Source: Lucifugimonas sp038150225 (GTDB lineage: Bacteria; Chloroflexota; Dehalococcoidia; Lucifugimonadales; Lucifugimonadaceae). From it: a stretch of DNA of 64,000 nucleotides. Both the position numbers and the translations under genes were made by a program. The stretch lies in contig JAYQWG010000003.1 of NCBI GenBank assembly GCA_038150225.1, forward strand, positions 1-64,000, in the 5' to 3' direction. Shown one piece after another: positions 7,919 through 16,970 of this stretch; the first letter of the stretch is position 1; each line of letters starts with the position of its first letter. The notes beneath the pieces are model-generated. The model searched no databases. It saw nothing but the letters and a program-made list of their open reading frames with translations, and had not been told where the DNA came from.

Positions 7919-9598
7919 TTATCGTGGATTCGCCCGTCCAACCGTGTCCGGTACTTCAACTGGCACTGGATCCTCAGTGTCGATCATCCAGCCCGCCAAT
8001 AGAGAACGCATTTCGGAAATCACTCCGGCGTTCTCTGGAAGATGAGCTACGTTCTTGAGCTCCCATGGATCCTTTTTGAGATCGTATAGTTCATCTACAT
8101 CACCCGGTCCGCCATCTGATCCAGACGTGAGTGTCGCCCCTTTTGCCATCGGATCGGTGACGTACTTCCATTCTCGAGTACGAACCATTTTTCTACGCCC
8201 TTCTGCTTCACGAGCCCAGAGTGTCTCGATAATCGTCTTATAACCAAACGGCTCTTTCAAGGTGTCGAGAAGTTCAAGGGTAACGGGTGGACCACCTGCA
8301 CCGTATTCGGAAAAAGCAGCACTACGTGGACTGGCAGCTGTAACGGTTGGGAGCGGTCGTCCTTGGATATACCGAGTTTCGGCCTCTGTTAATACCGTCT
8401 CTGTCCTGGGCTCCGGTCGGCTCCATCCTTCTCCAACATCGTCGAACGATGCGAGACCTTGCAGTTCAAGAAGTGTTGGCAATATATCGATCGTATTAGT
8501 CATCGATGAGTCGACTTCACCCGACGGAACTCCACCACCTGGCCATGAAACTATCAACGGGACTTTGACCAGACAATCGTAGAAAACTCCACCTTTTACG
8601 GCCATGCCATGCTCACCAATAAAATCGCCATGGTCGGCGGTGAACACGATTATCGTGTTCTCGCGAAGTCCAAGCTCTTCAATCTTGTTGACGATCCGAG
8701 CTATTCCGTCATCCACGAACCGAGTCATCGCCTGGTAAACGCTCACGACTCCACGCCGATGTTCTTCAAGATCATCCGTTTGCCGCATCATCCTCGCGAG
8801 AACTCTGTTCCGTTCAGGGGAAGTCCCGTCAGTGAATTCGTCAGTACGTTGCGGTGGCATGACCACTTTTTCTGGAGGGAACCTATCGACGTATCGACGT
8901 GGTGCCTCGAACGGTTCGTGTGGATCAGGAAACGAGACCATTAGTGCGAACGGCGAGCGTCCGTCGTCTTCCCTATCAGGCTCAAAATCACCGGCAATGT
9001 ATTTGTCGAGGAACGCCTCAGTTTGAGAAGCAATGACCGAAGTCCCAAAGTGTTCTTCGGGTCTGTCTGAAATCTTGTAGGCGATACGAGGGCTCTGGGT
9101 ATCACCGTCCGCCTTCAGGTGGACCCGATCATAGTGAGCCTCGTCGATATCACTTTCCGGCACCACCCAATCCATCCCCGTGTTGCCGATGTTCTCACCG
9201 GCATATCCACCTTTTGGCAGTCCCTGGTGAGATATCTCGCACCGGACATCGAACAGCTCAAGATCTTGGGGCTCTATGTAGCAATGGTTTTTGCCGATCA
9301 GGCCGGTGGTGTAGCCGTTCTCTTTCCAGATCCTGAACGCATGTTGCTCATCTGTAGGCATCAACGTTTCGTTGCGACGGCAACCGGTCGAGTGCGGGTA
9401 TCGTCCGGTCATCATCGATGTTCTTGCCGGAACACAAAGAGGGTGAGGCGTTATTGCGGTGTCGAACCGCACCCCTTCGGAAGCGAGTTTCTCAAGTGCA
9501 GGAGTTTCAATGCCGATCTCGGAATACATCCGGAGTATGGTTGCCTTCATCTGGTCCGCCATGATGAAGAGAACATTTGGTGCCATAGATTCTGGCAT
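7919..9598 (-). CDS. Type I sulfatase
   Basis: A 559-aa sulfatase of the alkaline-phosphatase superfamily, which hydrolyses organic sulfate esters. The signature C55-V-P-A-R59 carries the cysteine that must be converted to formylglycine. Metal and catalytic regions are visible at the N-terminus (LFIMADQMKA), TGLIGKNH, and FTADHGDFIGEHGM. No signal peptide or lipobox precedes the catalytic domain, so the enzyme is predicted to be cytosolic and to act on imported sulfated compounds. No formylglycine-generating enzyme is in the window. The start at 9598 is used; an internal Met at residue 5 is an alternative. Confidence 0.92.
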   Translation of the reverse strand: MPESMAPNVLFIMADQMKATILRMYSEIGIETPALEKLASEGVRFDTAITPHPLCVPARTSMMTGRYPHSTGCRRNETLMPTDEQHAFRIWKENGYTTGLIGKNHCYIEPQDLELFDVRCEISHQGLPKGGYAGENIGNTGMDWVVPESDIDEAHYDRVHLKADGDTQSPRIAYKISDRPEEHFGTSVIASQTEAFLDKYIAGDFEPDREDDGRSPFALMVSFPDPHEPFEAPRRYVDRFPPEKVVMPPQRTDEFTDGTSPERNRVLARMMRQTDDLEEHRRGVVSVYQAMTRFVDDGIARIVNKIEELGLRENTIIVFTADHGDFIGEHGMAVKGGVFYDCLVKVPLIVSWPGGGVPSGEVDSSMTNTIDILPTLLELQGLASFDDVGEGWSRPEPRTETVLTEAETRYIQGRPLPTVTAASPRSAAFSEYGAGGPPVTLELLDTLKEPFGYKTIIETLWAREAEGRRKMVRTREWKYVTDPMAKGATLTSGSDGGPGDVDELYDLKKDPWELKNVAHLPENAGVISEMRSLLAGWMIDTEDPVPVEVPDTVGRANPR

Positions 9599-9618
9599 CA
9601 GAATTCCTTTTTCTGCTG

Positions 9619-10257
9619 TTATCTACCCAGCCATATTTGAGAGTTCGGTATTCCACCTTCCCACTCTTCCAGAAGATCACTGTGCCAAATCCAGGTTTCA
9701 CCTAAGAATTCCTGACCTTCAAGCTCTGCTCTACCCGTCGCCCACAACAACGTTGGCCACGGAGGAGTATCGGTAGGTGCCCAAGGGAACACACGTTGAA
9801 GAATTCGCGAACAAAGTTCATCACTGGGATCAAACTCCGCTTCGGTGCCGTATACAGCGTCGTAACCGTGGAGCAGGATTTCGATACATCCCATTCCCAG
9901 GAAACCTTCAGCGTCGGGCATGCCGGACGGATGAAAAGCTCGGACATCTGATGGTGTTGCTTCTGCCACTCGACTTAGTATTGCTGCGCCAAATTCAACT
10001 TGGTGCGCGGCCTGTTACTGCGTTCCTTCCGAGTACTTCAATCCTCTCGAACCAGGATTTTCCTGAAATCTCGAAGCGAGGCTTTTCGAATAGAACGCTA
10101 GCGCGTCTCCGATATGAGAAACCGTTCTGGCGCGACTCCAGTCGAGTCCGTAAGCATCACGATCCCACAACTGGGGATCGAGTTTGTTAACCGATGCCAC
10201 AACCAGTTCAGCTGCGTCTCGAATGTCTTGAGGTGTGATTGGTGATCGTTCGCTCAT
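9619..10257 (-). pseudogene. DinB / maleylpyruvate-isomerase-like protein with in-frame stop
   Basis: One frame runs from ATG 10257 (MSERSPITPQDIRDAAELV) to 9619 but is interrupted by TAA at 10015-10017, in the context CAG TAA CAG. Upstream of the stop is a four-helix start with LDWSRARTVSHIGDALAFYSKSL, as in the mycothiol-dependent maleylpyruvate isomerase / DinB_2 families. Downstream, reading continues QAAHQVEFGAAILSRVAEATPSDVRAFH and MGCIEILLHGYDAVYG. Without the stop the protein would be 212 aa, normal for the family. The start codon overlaps the M20 peptidase stop (ATGA at 10254-10257), implying coupled translation. The stop may be a nonsense mutation or an assembly error. Confidence 0.72.
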
Positions 10258-11612
10258 CTTGCTCCACAAATGTCATACGCGATTGCCAGCATTGCACGAG
10301 TCCCGCTGACCAGCGATGCAATACCTACTGACTCATCGGTTCCGTGCGCCCTTGCCAACATTGGATCATCATCCGGGTGCGCTCCGCTGAATCCGTACGT
10401 GACGATTCCAAGATTTCTTGTAAACCTGGAGTCGGTGAATCCATTACTAATAGCCGGGATCCATTGAATGTCATCCCGACCGACAGCTGCTGCTTGTGCC
10501 TTCTTAATCGATTCGGTCAGCTCGGTTTCAAATTCAGAAGAATTCGGGACCGACATGTAATCGATTTCGTACTCGAGCCCTTCAATTCCCTCGAACGCTT
10601 GATCAAGTTGCTGTCGCACATACGCCTCATCCTGGAACGGGAGTGTTCGGATGTCACAGGTAAGTTTGATTTCCTCAGGTACGCTGTTGGACTTGATGCC
10701 GCCCTCCATCATCGTTGGAGTCAGGACTAGCCGCGACAACGCACGCAACATCGAACTAAGTCTTGGTGAAGTTTCACCAAGTTCAGCCACAATGCGGTCA
10801 ATATTCATTGGCGAGGGCTTTTCTTCAATCCCCCACTTGCCCACGTGATCAAATATTTCTAGTGAAGTGTCGAGTTCTGGACGATAGTTCTCGATCGCAT
10901 TGAGGGTTCGAGACAGTCGATAGCTAGCATTTACACCAGTCCACGGCACGGAAGCATGTGCGCTTTCCCCGCGAAGCGTGATGTGCAACTCCATACGACC
11001 TTTTTCACCAGTTCCCAGAAGGTAGGTCAGTGAGTTACCCATTTCAACAGGAGTGCCACCACCCTCGTTAACAGCAAATTGTGACTTGAGCGACTCAGGA
11101 TGGTTGTCGGCAAGCCAACCGAAACCCCATCGTCCACCGTGTTCTTCATCGGCACCGCTTACAAGGCGAAGCCCATGATCGAGCTTCACCCCAGAGCGCT
11201 TCATGATCGCCATCGCCATTAACTGGCAAGTCAAAAGTGCTTTGCAGTCGTTTGAACCACGTCCGTAGATTCGTCCTTCGGAAATCTCGGCACCGAACGG
11301 CTCGTAGTTCCACTTGGTTTCATCTTCGACGGGAACCACATCTGAGTGAGACATCAGCATCAAGCGTGTATCATTGTCATCACCGGGATAGACAGATATC
11401 AGGTTTCCACGGTCAGGATCGCGGGCGAGGATTTCGGAGTCCAATCCTTCATCCCGCAACCAATCCGCCATGAATTCAGCCACGGCTGTTTCGCCACCGG
11501 TTGGCATGAAGCCGGCATTAACGGATGGAATTTTGACCAATGATCGCTCAAGTTCGACGATTTCATTAGTTGCTGCTTCAACCTGGTCTAAAAGACTTTG
11601 CAGTGAGGGCAT
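10254..11612 (-). CDS. M20-family metallopeptidase
   Basis: A 452-aa zinc hydrolase of the M20/ArgE/DapE/CPG2 family, which cleaves amide bonds of N-acyl amino acids or dipeptides in the cytosol. Zinc-ligand and catalytic motifs are visible: LMLMSHSDVVPVE, IYGRGSNDCKALL, and VSGADEEHGG, with a central dimerization (lid) domain and a late His in AHGTDESVG. Length is typical. The stop overlaps the start of the following broken DinB-like gene by 4 bp, so the two were probably co-expressed. The substrate is unknown. Confidence 0.9.
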   Translation of the reverse strand: MPSLQSLLDQVEAATNEIVELERSLVKIPSVNAGFMPTGGETAVAEFMADWLRDEGLDSEILARDPDRGNLISVYPGDDNDTRLMLMSHSDVVPVEDETKWNYEPFGAEISEGRIYGRGSNDCKALLTCQLMAMAIMKRSGVKLDHGLRLVSGADEEHGGRWGFGWLADNHPESLKSQFAVNEGGGTPVEMGNSLTYLLGTGEKGRMELHITLRGESAHASVPWTGVNASYRLSRTLNAIENYRPELDTSLEIFDHVGKWGIEEKPSPMNIDRIVAELGETSPRLSSMLRALSRLVLTPTMMEGGIKSNSVPEEIKLTCDIRTLPFQDEAYVRQQLDQAFEGIEGLEYEIDYMSVPNSSEFETELTESIKKAQAAAVGRDDIQWIPAISNGFTDSRFTRNLGIVTYGFSGAHPDDDPMLARAHGTDESVGIASLVSGTRAMLAIAYDICGAR

Positions 11613-11788
11613 CTGGTTCCTCGATTAGTTACGGACCGCTCGAAACTGCTGACAAGCTAGCACTCGTCTCAAGACATGGTCAACGCGCTAATTTCGTGCT
11701 GCCCGGCTATTAGAACATTATTAACTTCCGAAAACACGTCAATTTCATCTGCACGAAACCGAGATGATGGGCTGTTACGCTATTTGCA

Positions 11789-12826
11789 ATGAACGCTACT
11801 CAACTCACCAAACTCTGTCGCACTTCACTACCCCGTCCGACACGAATGGCAGTTCCACTAGTGTTGCTATTCGTCGGTTTGCTCGCAGTCGCCTGCGGGG
11901 ACTCTGATTCTGCTCCGGACTCCGAAATAATTTACTCATCGGTGGTCGAAGGTTCATATGACGTTTTCAAAGCTTTAGGTGATGAGCTTGGAGCAACTCG
12001 CCTTACCAGTTCAACCGGTACGAACACGGATCCAAGCTGGTCACCCGACAAATCTCAGATTGGATTCCTGTCCGATCGCAACGGTTTAAGTGCATTCTGG
12101 GTGATGGATTGGGAGGGCGAGAATAAGCGACAAATCTCTAGTCCCGGAATTGAAATTGCAGCTTTCGAATGGGCGCCTGACTCAGTCACAGTTGCGGTTG
12201 AAATCATCGAAGATGAAACTCATTGGATTGCAACGATTAATACCGAGTCGGGTGATGTCGATCCCCTGACAATGCAATCAGAAGACGTGCGTTTGGGCGG
12301 GTGGTCTCCTGACGGTGAATGGGTGCTCTACAGCATGGCAAGCTCAGACTCCGGTATTAGGCGCCGAAATCCAAATGGCGTAGATGAAATTACCGTCACG
12401 ACTGGTTCGGACACTGAGCCTTCTTGGTCGCGCGATGGTCGCTGGATATTGTTCCTCAGGCAAGAAGAAGGGCGTTCCAACATCGTGGTTGTCGACAAGG
12501 ACGGCAGTTCTGAAAAGCTGCTACTCACTCCAGATTTTGATGCTTCGACACCTTCCTGGTCGCCTGACAGCAAACACATCGCATTTGTGAGTGGAACCGG
12601 TGATGAAGCCGAGATTTACGCCATCGAGCGAGATGGAAAAAATCTGAAGCAATTGACCTCTAACCGAGTGCTCGATAATTCTCCAATTTGGAGCAAGAAC
12701 GGTTCATCGATAATCTTCCTATCAGCCGTCGATGGGACTGCAGATGTCTACTCGATGAACTCCAACGGTGAGCAACAAAAAAGGATGACATCCACATCGG
12801 ACGCCATCCTCTTCGCTGACTGGTAG
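11789..12826 (+). CDS. TolB-like beta-propeller lipoprotein
   Basis: A 345-aa secreted protein. The N-terminus has basic residues, a hydrophobic stretch (residues 20-35) and a lipobox-like LLAVAC with Cys36, so it is probably a lipoprotein on the outer face of the cytoplasmic membrane. The rest is a series of about six WD40/TolB-type blades with repeated WSPD(G/S) motifs (DPSWSPDKSQIGFLSDRNG, LGGWSPDGEWVLYSM, EPSWSRDGRWILFLR, TPSWSPDSKHIAFVSG, SPIWSKNGSSIIFLS). Such propellers mediate protein contacts. It is monocistronic and convergent with the NYN-domain gene. The precise role is unknown. Confidence 0.85.
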   Translation: MNATQLTKLCRTSLPRPTRMAVPLVLLFVGLLAVACGDSDSAPDSEIIYSSVVEGSYDVFKALGDELGATRLTSSTGTNTDPSWSPDKSQIGFLSDRNGLSAFWVMDWEGENKRQISSPGIEIAAFEWAPDSVTVAVEIIEDETHWIATINTESGDVDPLTMQSEDVRLGGWSPDGEWVLYSMASSDSGIRRRNPNGVDEITVTTGSDTEPSWSRDGRWILFLRQEEGRSNIVVVDKDGSSEKLLLTPDFDASTPSWSPDSKHIAFVSGTGDEAEIYAIERDGKNLKQLTSNRVLDNSPIWSKNGSSIIFLSAVDGTADVYSMNSNGEQQKRMTSTSDAILFADW

Positions 12827-12839
12827 TTCGAGAAGCTAA

Positions 12840-13859
12840 CTATTCTTCGCTGAGACCTAGTCGTCCTCTCCAGGATCGACGGCGAGTGGCTGTGGATTCC
12901 TCAGAGTTACCTTCAGATGAAGACTTGTCATCGGAATCTGCAACTGCGGTTGCCGACCTCAACGCTGGTGGGCGAGGTGCTGAACGGCCGTTCCCGTTAG
13001 TCGTTGATCCGCCTCCGACTCGACGTCGAGTCGGCGTTCGTCTCATCGGAGTCGCTGGCTCGCTAGATTCCTCAGCGGCTGAAGAGTTCTTGGCAGCGGC
13101 TGCAGACTTAGAAGCTGGCTTACGAGTTCGGTTCGTGGCAGTCTTTCGTGTTCGCGTGGTCGACGAAGTCGATTTTCGAGTTGAAGAGGTTCGCCTGGAT
13201 GAAGTTGCCTTGGTGGCTGCTTTGTCTTCACCGTTTGGCGAAGCTGCCTCGTCTGACACTTCAGGTTTGGATGCTGCGGCTGCCCGGGCTCTAGCCTGAG
13301 CTCGTGTCATCCACAAACCGGTGAAGTATGACTTGGTGAATTTAATCGTCGAGTCCGCTACGCGGGCAGACTCAGAAGACATGTTCATGTCGAATGCAGC
13401 AACTTCGATGTGCTTACCAACATCTTTTACTGCCTGGAGTGCCGGGTAAAAGTCAGCATCTCCGCTAACGACGATCGCGGTGTCGTAGTGATCTTTGTAA
13501 GCGTGCACTACGAGATCGGTTGCCAACATTACGTCGACACCCTTCTCAACCATGACATCACCACGTTGCTTCCAAATACCTAATCGGACTTCGACGTATG
13601 GGGTGTCGTAGAGAGAATCCAGGAACTTCTGCTGTTCCGTTCCTACAGTTGGGTTTGTTTCTGATTCCTGGCGAATGTTGTAGTAGTACGTTCGCTGGAG
13701 AGATCGTCCGTTCGCCAGTTTGTAGGAGAACTTGTCGAACTGGAGATCGTGCCGTCCGCAACCCTGTGAGAGTACGTGATAGAGATTGCTCCCATCAATG
13801 AACACCATAACGCGCTCATCTTCACGCACCACTTTCGGCTTCGAGGACTTAGTGGGCAT
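12840..13859 (-). CDS. NYN-domain (LabA/DUF88-like) protein with basic low-complexity tail
   Basis: A 339-aa protein. Residues 15-185 form a NYN/PIN-like domain with acidic active-site positions: VMVFIDGSNLYHVL, EKGVDVMLATDLVVHAY and IVVSGDADFYPALQAVKDVG. NYN domains of this type are predicted or shown to be metal-dependent RNases. Residues 190-339 are a low-complexity tail rich in R, K, S, T and A, likely disordered and able to bind RNA. The tail produces a long spurious frame on the opposite strand. The target RNA is unknown. Confidence 0.85.
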   Translation of the reverse strand: MPTKSSKPKVVREDERVMVFIDGSNLYHVLSQGCGRHDLQFDKFSYKLANGRSLQRTYYYNIRQESETNPTVGTEQQKFLDSLYDTPYVEVRLGIWKQRGDVMVEKGVDVMLATDLVVHAYKDHYDTAIVVSGDADFYPALQAVKDVGKHIEVAAFDMNMSSESARVADSTIKFTKSYFTGLWMTRAQARARAAAASKPEVSDEAASPNGEDKAATKATSSRRTSSTRKSTSSTTRTRKTATNRTRKPASKSAAAAKNSSAAEESSEPATPMRRTPTRRRVGGGSTTNGNGRSAPRPPALRSATAVADSDDKSSSEGNSEESTATRRRSWRGRLGLSEE

Positions 13860-14208
13860 TAATGTGACTCCACATATGAGTACACGTGACCATTTTTTGC
13901 TCCGCGCTAAAGCGCGCTAAGTCACGGCTATTTTTCACAGGTGAGTCGTGATGGGTCGAATGCGGGAAGTATTGAAATATTCAGATAATGCGTGCGGCCA
14001 ACCCGACTCACAAAACTATCTTACTCCTTAACAGGGATTGCCCAACCGTGGGTTTTATACGACTCCGTATAGGTCGTCTCACTCACGTTCCCGAACCTCA
14101 AGTCGGGCTTGACTGATATCGAGTTCGGAAACATCATTGCGGGCGACAAGCAAAGCAAGCGGTCATTTCGGCCATTTCGTCCCAAATCAGCAGTGTCAAA
14201 GGACCTTC
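13860..14208. other. Intergenic region, no gene recognised
   Basis: This 349-bp stretch separates two divergent genes and so should carry two promoters. The only clear structure is GCGC-TAAA-GCGC near 13906-13917. A longer open frame from 14137 runs into the propeller gene, but it lacks a ribosome binding site and family-like residues, so the start at 14209 is preferred. Confidence 0.5.
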
Positions 14209-14901
14209 ATGAAAACCGTCAAACAAATCGAAACGCCATGCGAGATGCCTAACGGTCTTCAGTGGTACGAAGATGAGCTGTACATCATGGATCAGCTGAC
14301 GGACAACGTTTACGTCGTGAACGAAGCCGGCGAATTACTTCGAACGATTTACACACCGACTGCCAACGGATCTGGAATCACAGTTGGTGGCGGCTACCTT
14401 TGGACGGCATCTAACGGTGAATCAGCCTCGCGTCCACGGCGCTCAACCGACACAGGTCTCGGTTACGTCTACAAACTGGATTTGGAGACCGGCGAAGCTG
14501 TTGATCGATATCGAACGCCCGATGGTGGAGGAATCCACGGCATTGAGTACGACGACGGCAAAATCTGGGTAACTGCATTCCAACCCACCGCTATTTACCT
14601 GTGCGACCCGGATGACAACTTCAAAATTGTCCACCACTTCGAGGTTGACCTACCTCGATTGCACGGACTGGCAAGAGTAGAAGACGGATTGTGGTGTGCG
14701 CACACGACCGACAACGTGATCGTCAAATACGACATCGAGTCCGGTGCTGAAAAAGAGCGCATCACGATGGACCCTGGTGATGCTTTCGTTCATGGAATGT
14801 CGATCAAAGACGGCAAACTCTGGTACGGCGACGCTAACTTCGCCGGCAAGCACAACACGGCAACGGTCGGCAAACCTGAAATCGGCGTGATCGTCCCGTA
14901 A
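14209..14901 (+). CDS. SMP-30/glutamine-cyclotransferase-like beta-propeller
   Basis: A 230-aa protein without a signal peptide. The start ATG at 14209 is chosen because AAAGGA lies just upstream and the fold begins there (MKTVKQIETPCEMPNGLQWYEDELYIMD). Repeated strands such as GSGITVGGGYLWTASN, GIHGIEYDDGKIWVTAF, LHGLARVEDGLWCAHT and VHGMSIKDGKLWYGDA indicate a six-bladed propeller of the SMP-30 or streptogramin-lyase type. Function is unknown; it is followed 49 bp later by an amidohydrolase and may act with it. A 14-bp tandem duplication covers its stop codon. Confidence 0.75.
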   Translation: MKTVKQIETPCEMPNGLQWYEDELYIMDQLTDNVYVVNEAGELLRTIYTPTANGSGITVGGGYLWTASNGESASRPRRSTDTGLGYVYKLDLETGEAVDRYRTPDGGGIHGIEYDDGKIWVTAFQPTAIYLCDPDDNFKIVHHFEVDLPRLHGLARVEDGLWCAHTTDNVIVKYDIESGAEKERITMDPGDAFVHGMSIKDGKLWYGDANFAGKHNTATVGKPEIGVIVP

Positions 14902-14915
14902 TGATCGTCCCGTAA
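14888..14915 (+). repeat. 14-bp tandem duplication over a stop codon
   Basis: TGATCGTCCCGTAA occurs twice in direct succession, at 14888-14901 and 14902-14915. The first copy contains the stop of the propeller gene, so the duplicate lies outside the coding region and is harmless. Confidence 0.9.
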
Positions 14916-14950
14916 GTAGTTCCCGCAGCGCGCAACAAGGAATCAAAGAA

Positions 14951-15796
14951 TTGAGCAATCACCCGGTCGTCGATAGCCATCACCATTTCTGGGAAATTGA
15001 TCGTTTTGACTATTCATGGATGCCTGAGGACAGTCCGCTTGCAGTTGATTACGGTCCATCAGATCTTGAACCGCTGATCAAGAAAGCTGGTGTTGACTAC
15101 ACGGTGATCGTTCAGGCCGTTTCGTCACCGGACGAAGCTCGGTGGTTGTTGGAACTCGCGGATCGACACGAGTTCATCGCGGGCGTAGTCGGATGGGTTG
15201 ACCTGACCGATCCCCGTGTTGGTGACACCCTGGAAGAACTACAGCAAAGCTCCTTATTCAAAGGTGTACGCCATATCTGGGAGAGCGAAGATGATCCCGG
15301 CTGGATCGTTAACTCAGGTGCGATCGAAGGTTTAAAGGAACTTGTTCGGCGTGACCTGACATTCGATTTCCTGGCAAAGCCGCCAAATTTACCGTTCATA
15401 CCGAAAGTGATGGACCAGGTTCCTGATCTCCGCGCCGTGGTTGACCACATCGCAAAGCCAGTTATCGCCGAACATTTGGTGGAACCATGGCTTAGCGACA
15501 TGCGAAAAGTCGCAAGTATTAACGGTATGCATTGCAAGATTTCGGGGATGGTTACTGAAGCCGATCACAACAACTGGAGCGTTGATGACATACGCCCCTA
15601 CGTTCATCACATCCTTGGTGTGTATGGCACAGATCGCTTGATGTTTGGAACTGATTGGCCAGTTTGCACGTTGGCAGCGGAATACGGTTCTGTCGCTGAT
15701 GCGACGCGTGAAATCCTCGTAGGACTTAATCCTGCAGCCAAAGATGATGTGTTTGGCGGAGTTGCGACCCGGTTCTATCGTTTGGAAGTCGACTGA
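14951..15796 (+). CDS. Amidohydrolase family 2 (COG3618-like lactonase)
   Basis: A 281-aa TIM-barrel metal-dependent hydrolase. The N-terminal metal motif is VVDSHHHFWEIDRFDYSWM and the C-terminal one RLMFGTDWPVCTLAAEYG, as in L-fuconolactonase and 4-sulfomuconolactone hydrolase relatives, which open lactones of sugar acids or aromatic breakdown products. The start is TTG at 14951, with AAGGA upstream; the next ATG would delete the metal site. It follows the propeller gene by 49 bp on the same strand and is probably in one unit with it. The substrate is unknown. Confidence 0.87.
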   Translation: MSNHPVVDSHHHFWEIDRFDYSWMPEDSPLAVDYGPSDLEPLIKKAGVDYTVIVQAVSSPDEARWLLELADRHEFIAGVVGWVDLTDPRVGDTLEELQQSSLFKGVRHIWESEDDPGWIVNSGAIEGLKELVRRDLTFDFLAKPPNLPFIPKVMDQVPDLRAVVDHIAKPVIAEHLVEPWLSDMRKVASINGMHCKISGMVTEADHNNWSVDDIRPYVHHILGVYGTDRLMFGTDWPVCTLAAEYGSVADATREILVGLNPAAKDDVFGGVATRFYRLEVD

Positions 15797-16087
15797 TAAC
15801 TAGCTAAGTCTAGAAGTTGCGTCTAGTAAATATTCCCAAAAACTTTGGATGTTTAACTGGCAACGGTTCACTAACATTGGTCAGGTTGAACCAAATCGTG
15901 AGAACTTCAGCGCCATTGCACGAACTTTTTGTAAACCCCAATCACCTCACCGCCGCAGAAAATGCTTCTGACTCCCTAGTCGTAGGAGTTGATGCTGCAA
16001 AAATCCAGGTCGTAATGCACGACGAAACAGAGCAGCTTGGCGTTTGCGATGCTCTAGCGTCACGAGGTGCTGTCCTTATCAGTGAAG

Positions 16088-16119
16088 AAAACACCGAGAT
16101 CAGTGACCTCGGTGTTTTT
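16088..16119. terminator. Bidirectional terminator between convergent genes
   Basis: An 11-bp perfect stem (AAAACACCGAG 16088-16098, CTCGGTGTTTT 16108-16118) with a 9-nt loop has a T-run on each strand. It serves the amidohydrolase transcript and the convergent ABM gene. No convincing gene is seen in the rest of 15797-16139. Confidence 0.85.
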
Positions 16120-16139
16120 GATTTAACTACCTGAACGAC

Positions 16140-16835
16140 TTACCAGCCAGGTTTGCCTGAGCTCCAAGCCCAGTTGTCGGGTGGCCAAACATTTCGACCA
16201 ACTCGACCACCGCCATCTCGGCTCGTGTCGTACCAGTCTTTCACCGTCTCAACCCACTTCTTAATGTGAGGAGTCCCCTTGTGGTACTCGAACGCGTCCG
16301 GGTTGGCGTAAACTTCGTAAAGGTAGAGTTCCGTCGGATCATTCACGTTCTGGTAAACATCGAACCGAAGGCATCCAGGTTCCTCGTGCGTCGAGCCGAT
16401 TCCGTCGAGGGTTACCGCTTCGATGAATGAGTCAACTTTATCTTCCTGCACAAACTTTGGCGCGTGAATCACGTGCATGCTGGAAGCAAAATACGGGTCG
16501 TCAACAATACCTTCGCGATAGGAGTCCCAACTCGCGTCACCACGTGGGTAGACAGGCTTGCAGAACGAAACTTCAGGAGCTTCCGTGAACATGTCTTTCA
16601 CAGCCGTATCCCACTCGGCGAAGTGTGGGTAAGTTTTGTGATCTTCGAACGCAGCGTCATCGTTGTACACCTCACAGAAAGCAAACGAAGTCGGGTCATT
16701 TGCATCCTGGACAATGTCAAACCTGCGGCAACCAGGCTCGTTCATCACGGAACCTTTAGCATCTCCGATTGAGGCGGTAATGAAATCGTCAATTCGGTCT
16801 TCCTTGACCTTGAGACGAACCATAAGGATGTACAT
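16140..16835 (-). CDS. Tandem two-domain antibiotic-biosynthesis-monooxygenase (ABM) protein
   Basis: A 231-aa protein made of two ferredoxin-like ABM domains. The first (residues 1-95) has VRLKVKEDRIDDFITA, EPGCRRFDIVQDANDPTSFAFCEVY and HKTYPHFAEW. The second (about 120-205) repeats the pattern with FVQEDKVDSFIEAV, EPGCLRFDVYQNVNDPTELYLYEVY and HKGTPHIKKW. Single-domain relatives act as cofactor-free monooxygenases, heme-degrading enzymes or isomerases and work as dimers; the fusion would make a pseudo-dimer in one chain. A W-rich C-terminal tail follows. The substrate is unknown. Confidence 0.85.
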   Translation of the reverse strand: MYILMVRLKVKEDRIDDFITASIGDAKGSVMNEPGCRRFDIVQDANDPTSFAFCEVYNDDAAFEDHKTYPHFAEWDTAVKDMFTEAPEVSFCKPVYPRGDASWDSYREGIVDDPYFASSMHVIHAPKFVQEDKVDSFIEAVTLDGIGSTHEEPGCLRFDVYQNVNDPTELYLYEVYANPDAFEYHKGTPHIKKWVETVKDWYDTSRDGGGRVGRNVWPPDNWAWSSGKPGW

Positions 16836-16970
16836 CGTTACTCCATATTTCCGCCCGCATCACCCAGGTTCGTGCGGCGCGTTTCGTATCTAATATTCGC
16901 TGGCGGGCGGAGTATACGCCGGTTCTTATAACAGTGAACAGTATTAAGGTGAGTTCTCACAGACAATCCC

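Noticed and set aside
12886..13299. Long plus-strand frame opposite the NYN gene
   Set aside because: It mirrors the low-complexity basic tail of the NYN protein and has no independent features.
15817..16134. 105-codon open frame after the amidohydrolase
   Set aside because: No recognised family, weak start context, and the terminator lies within its 3' end.
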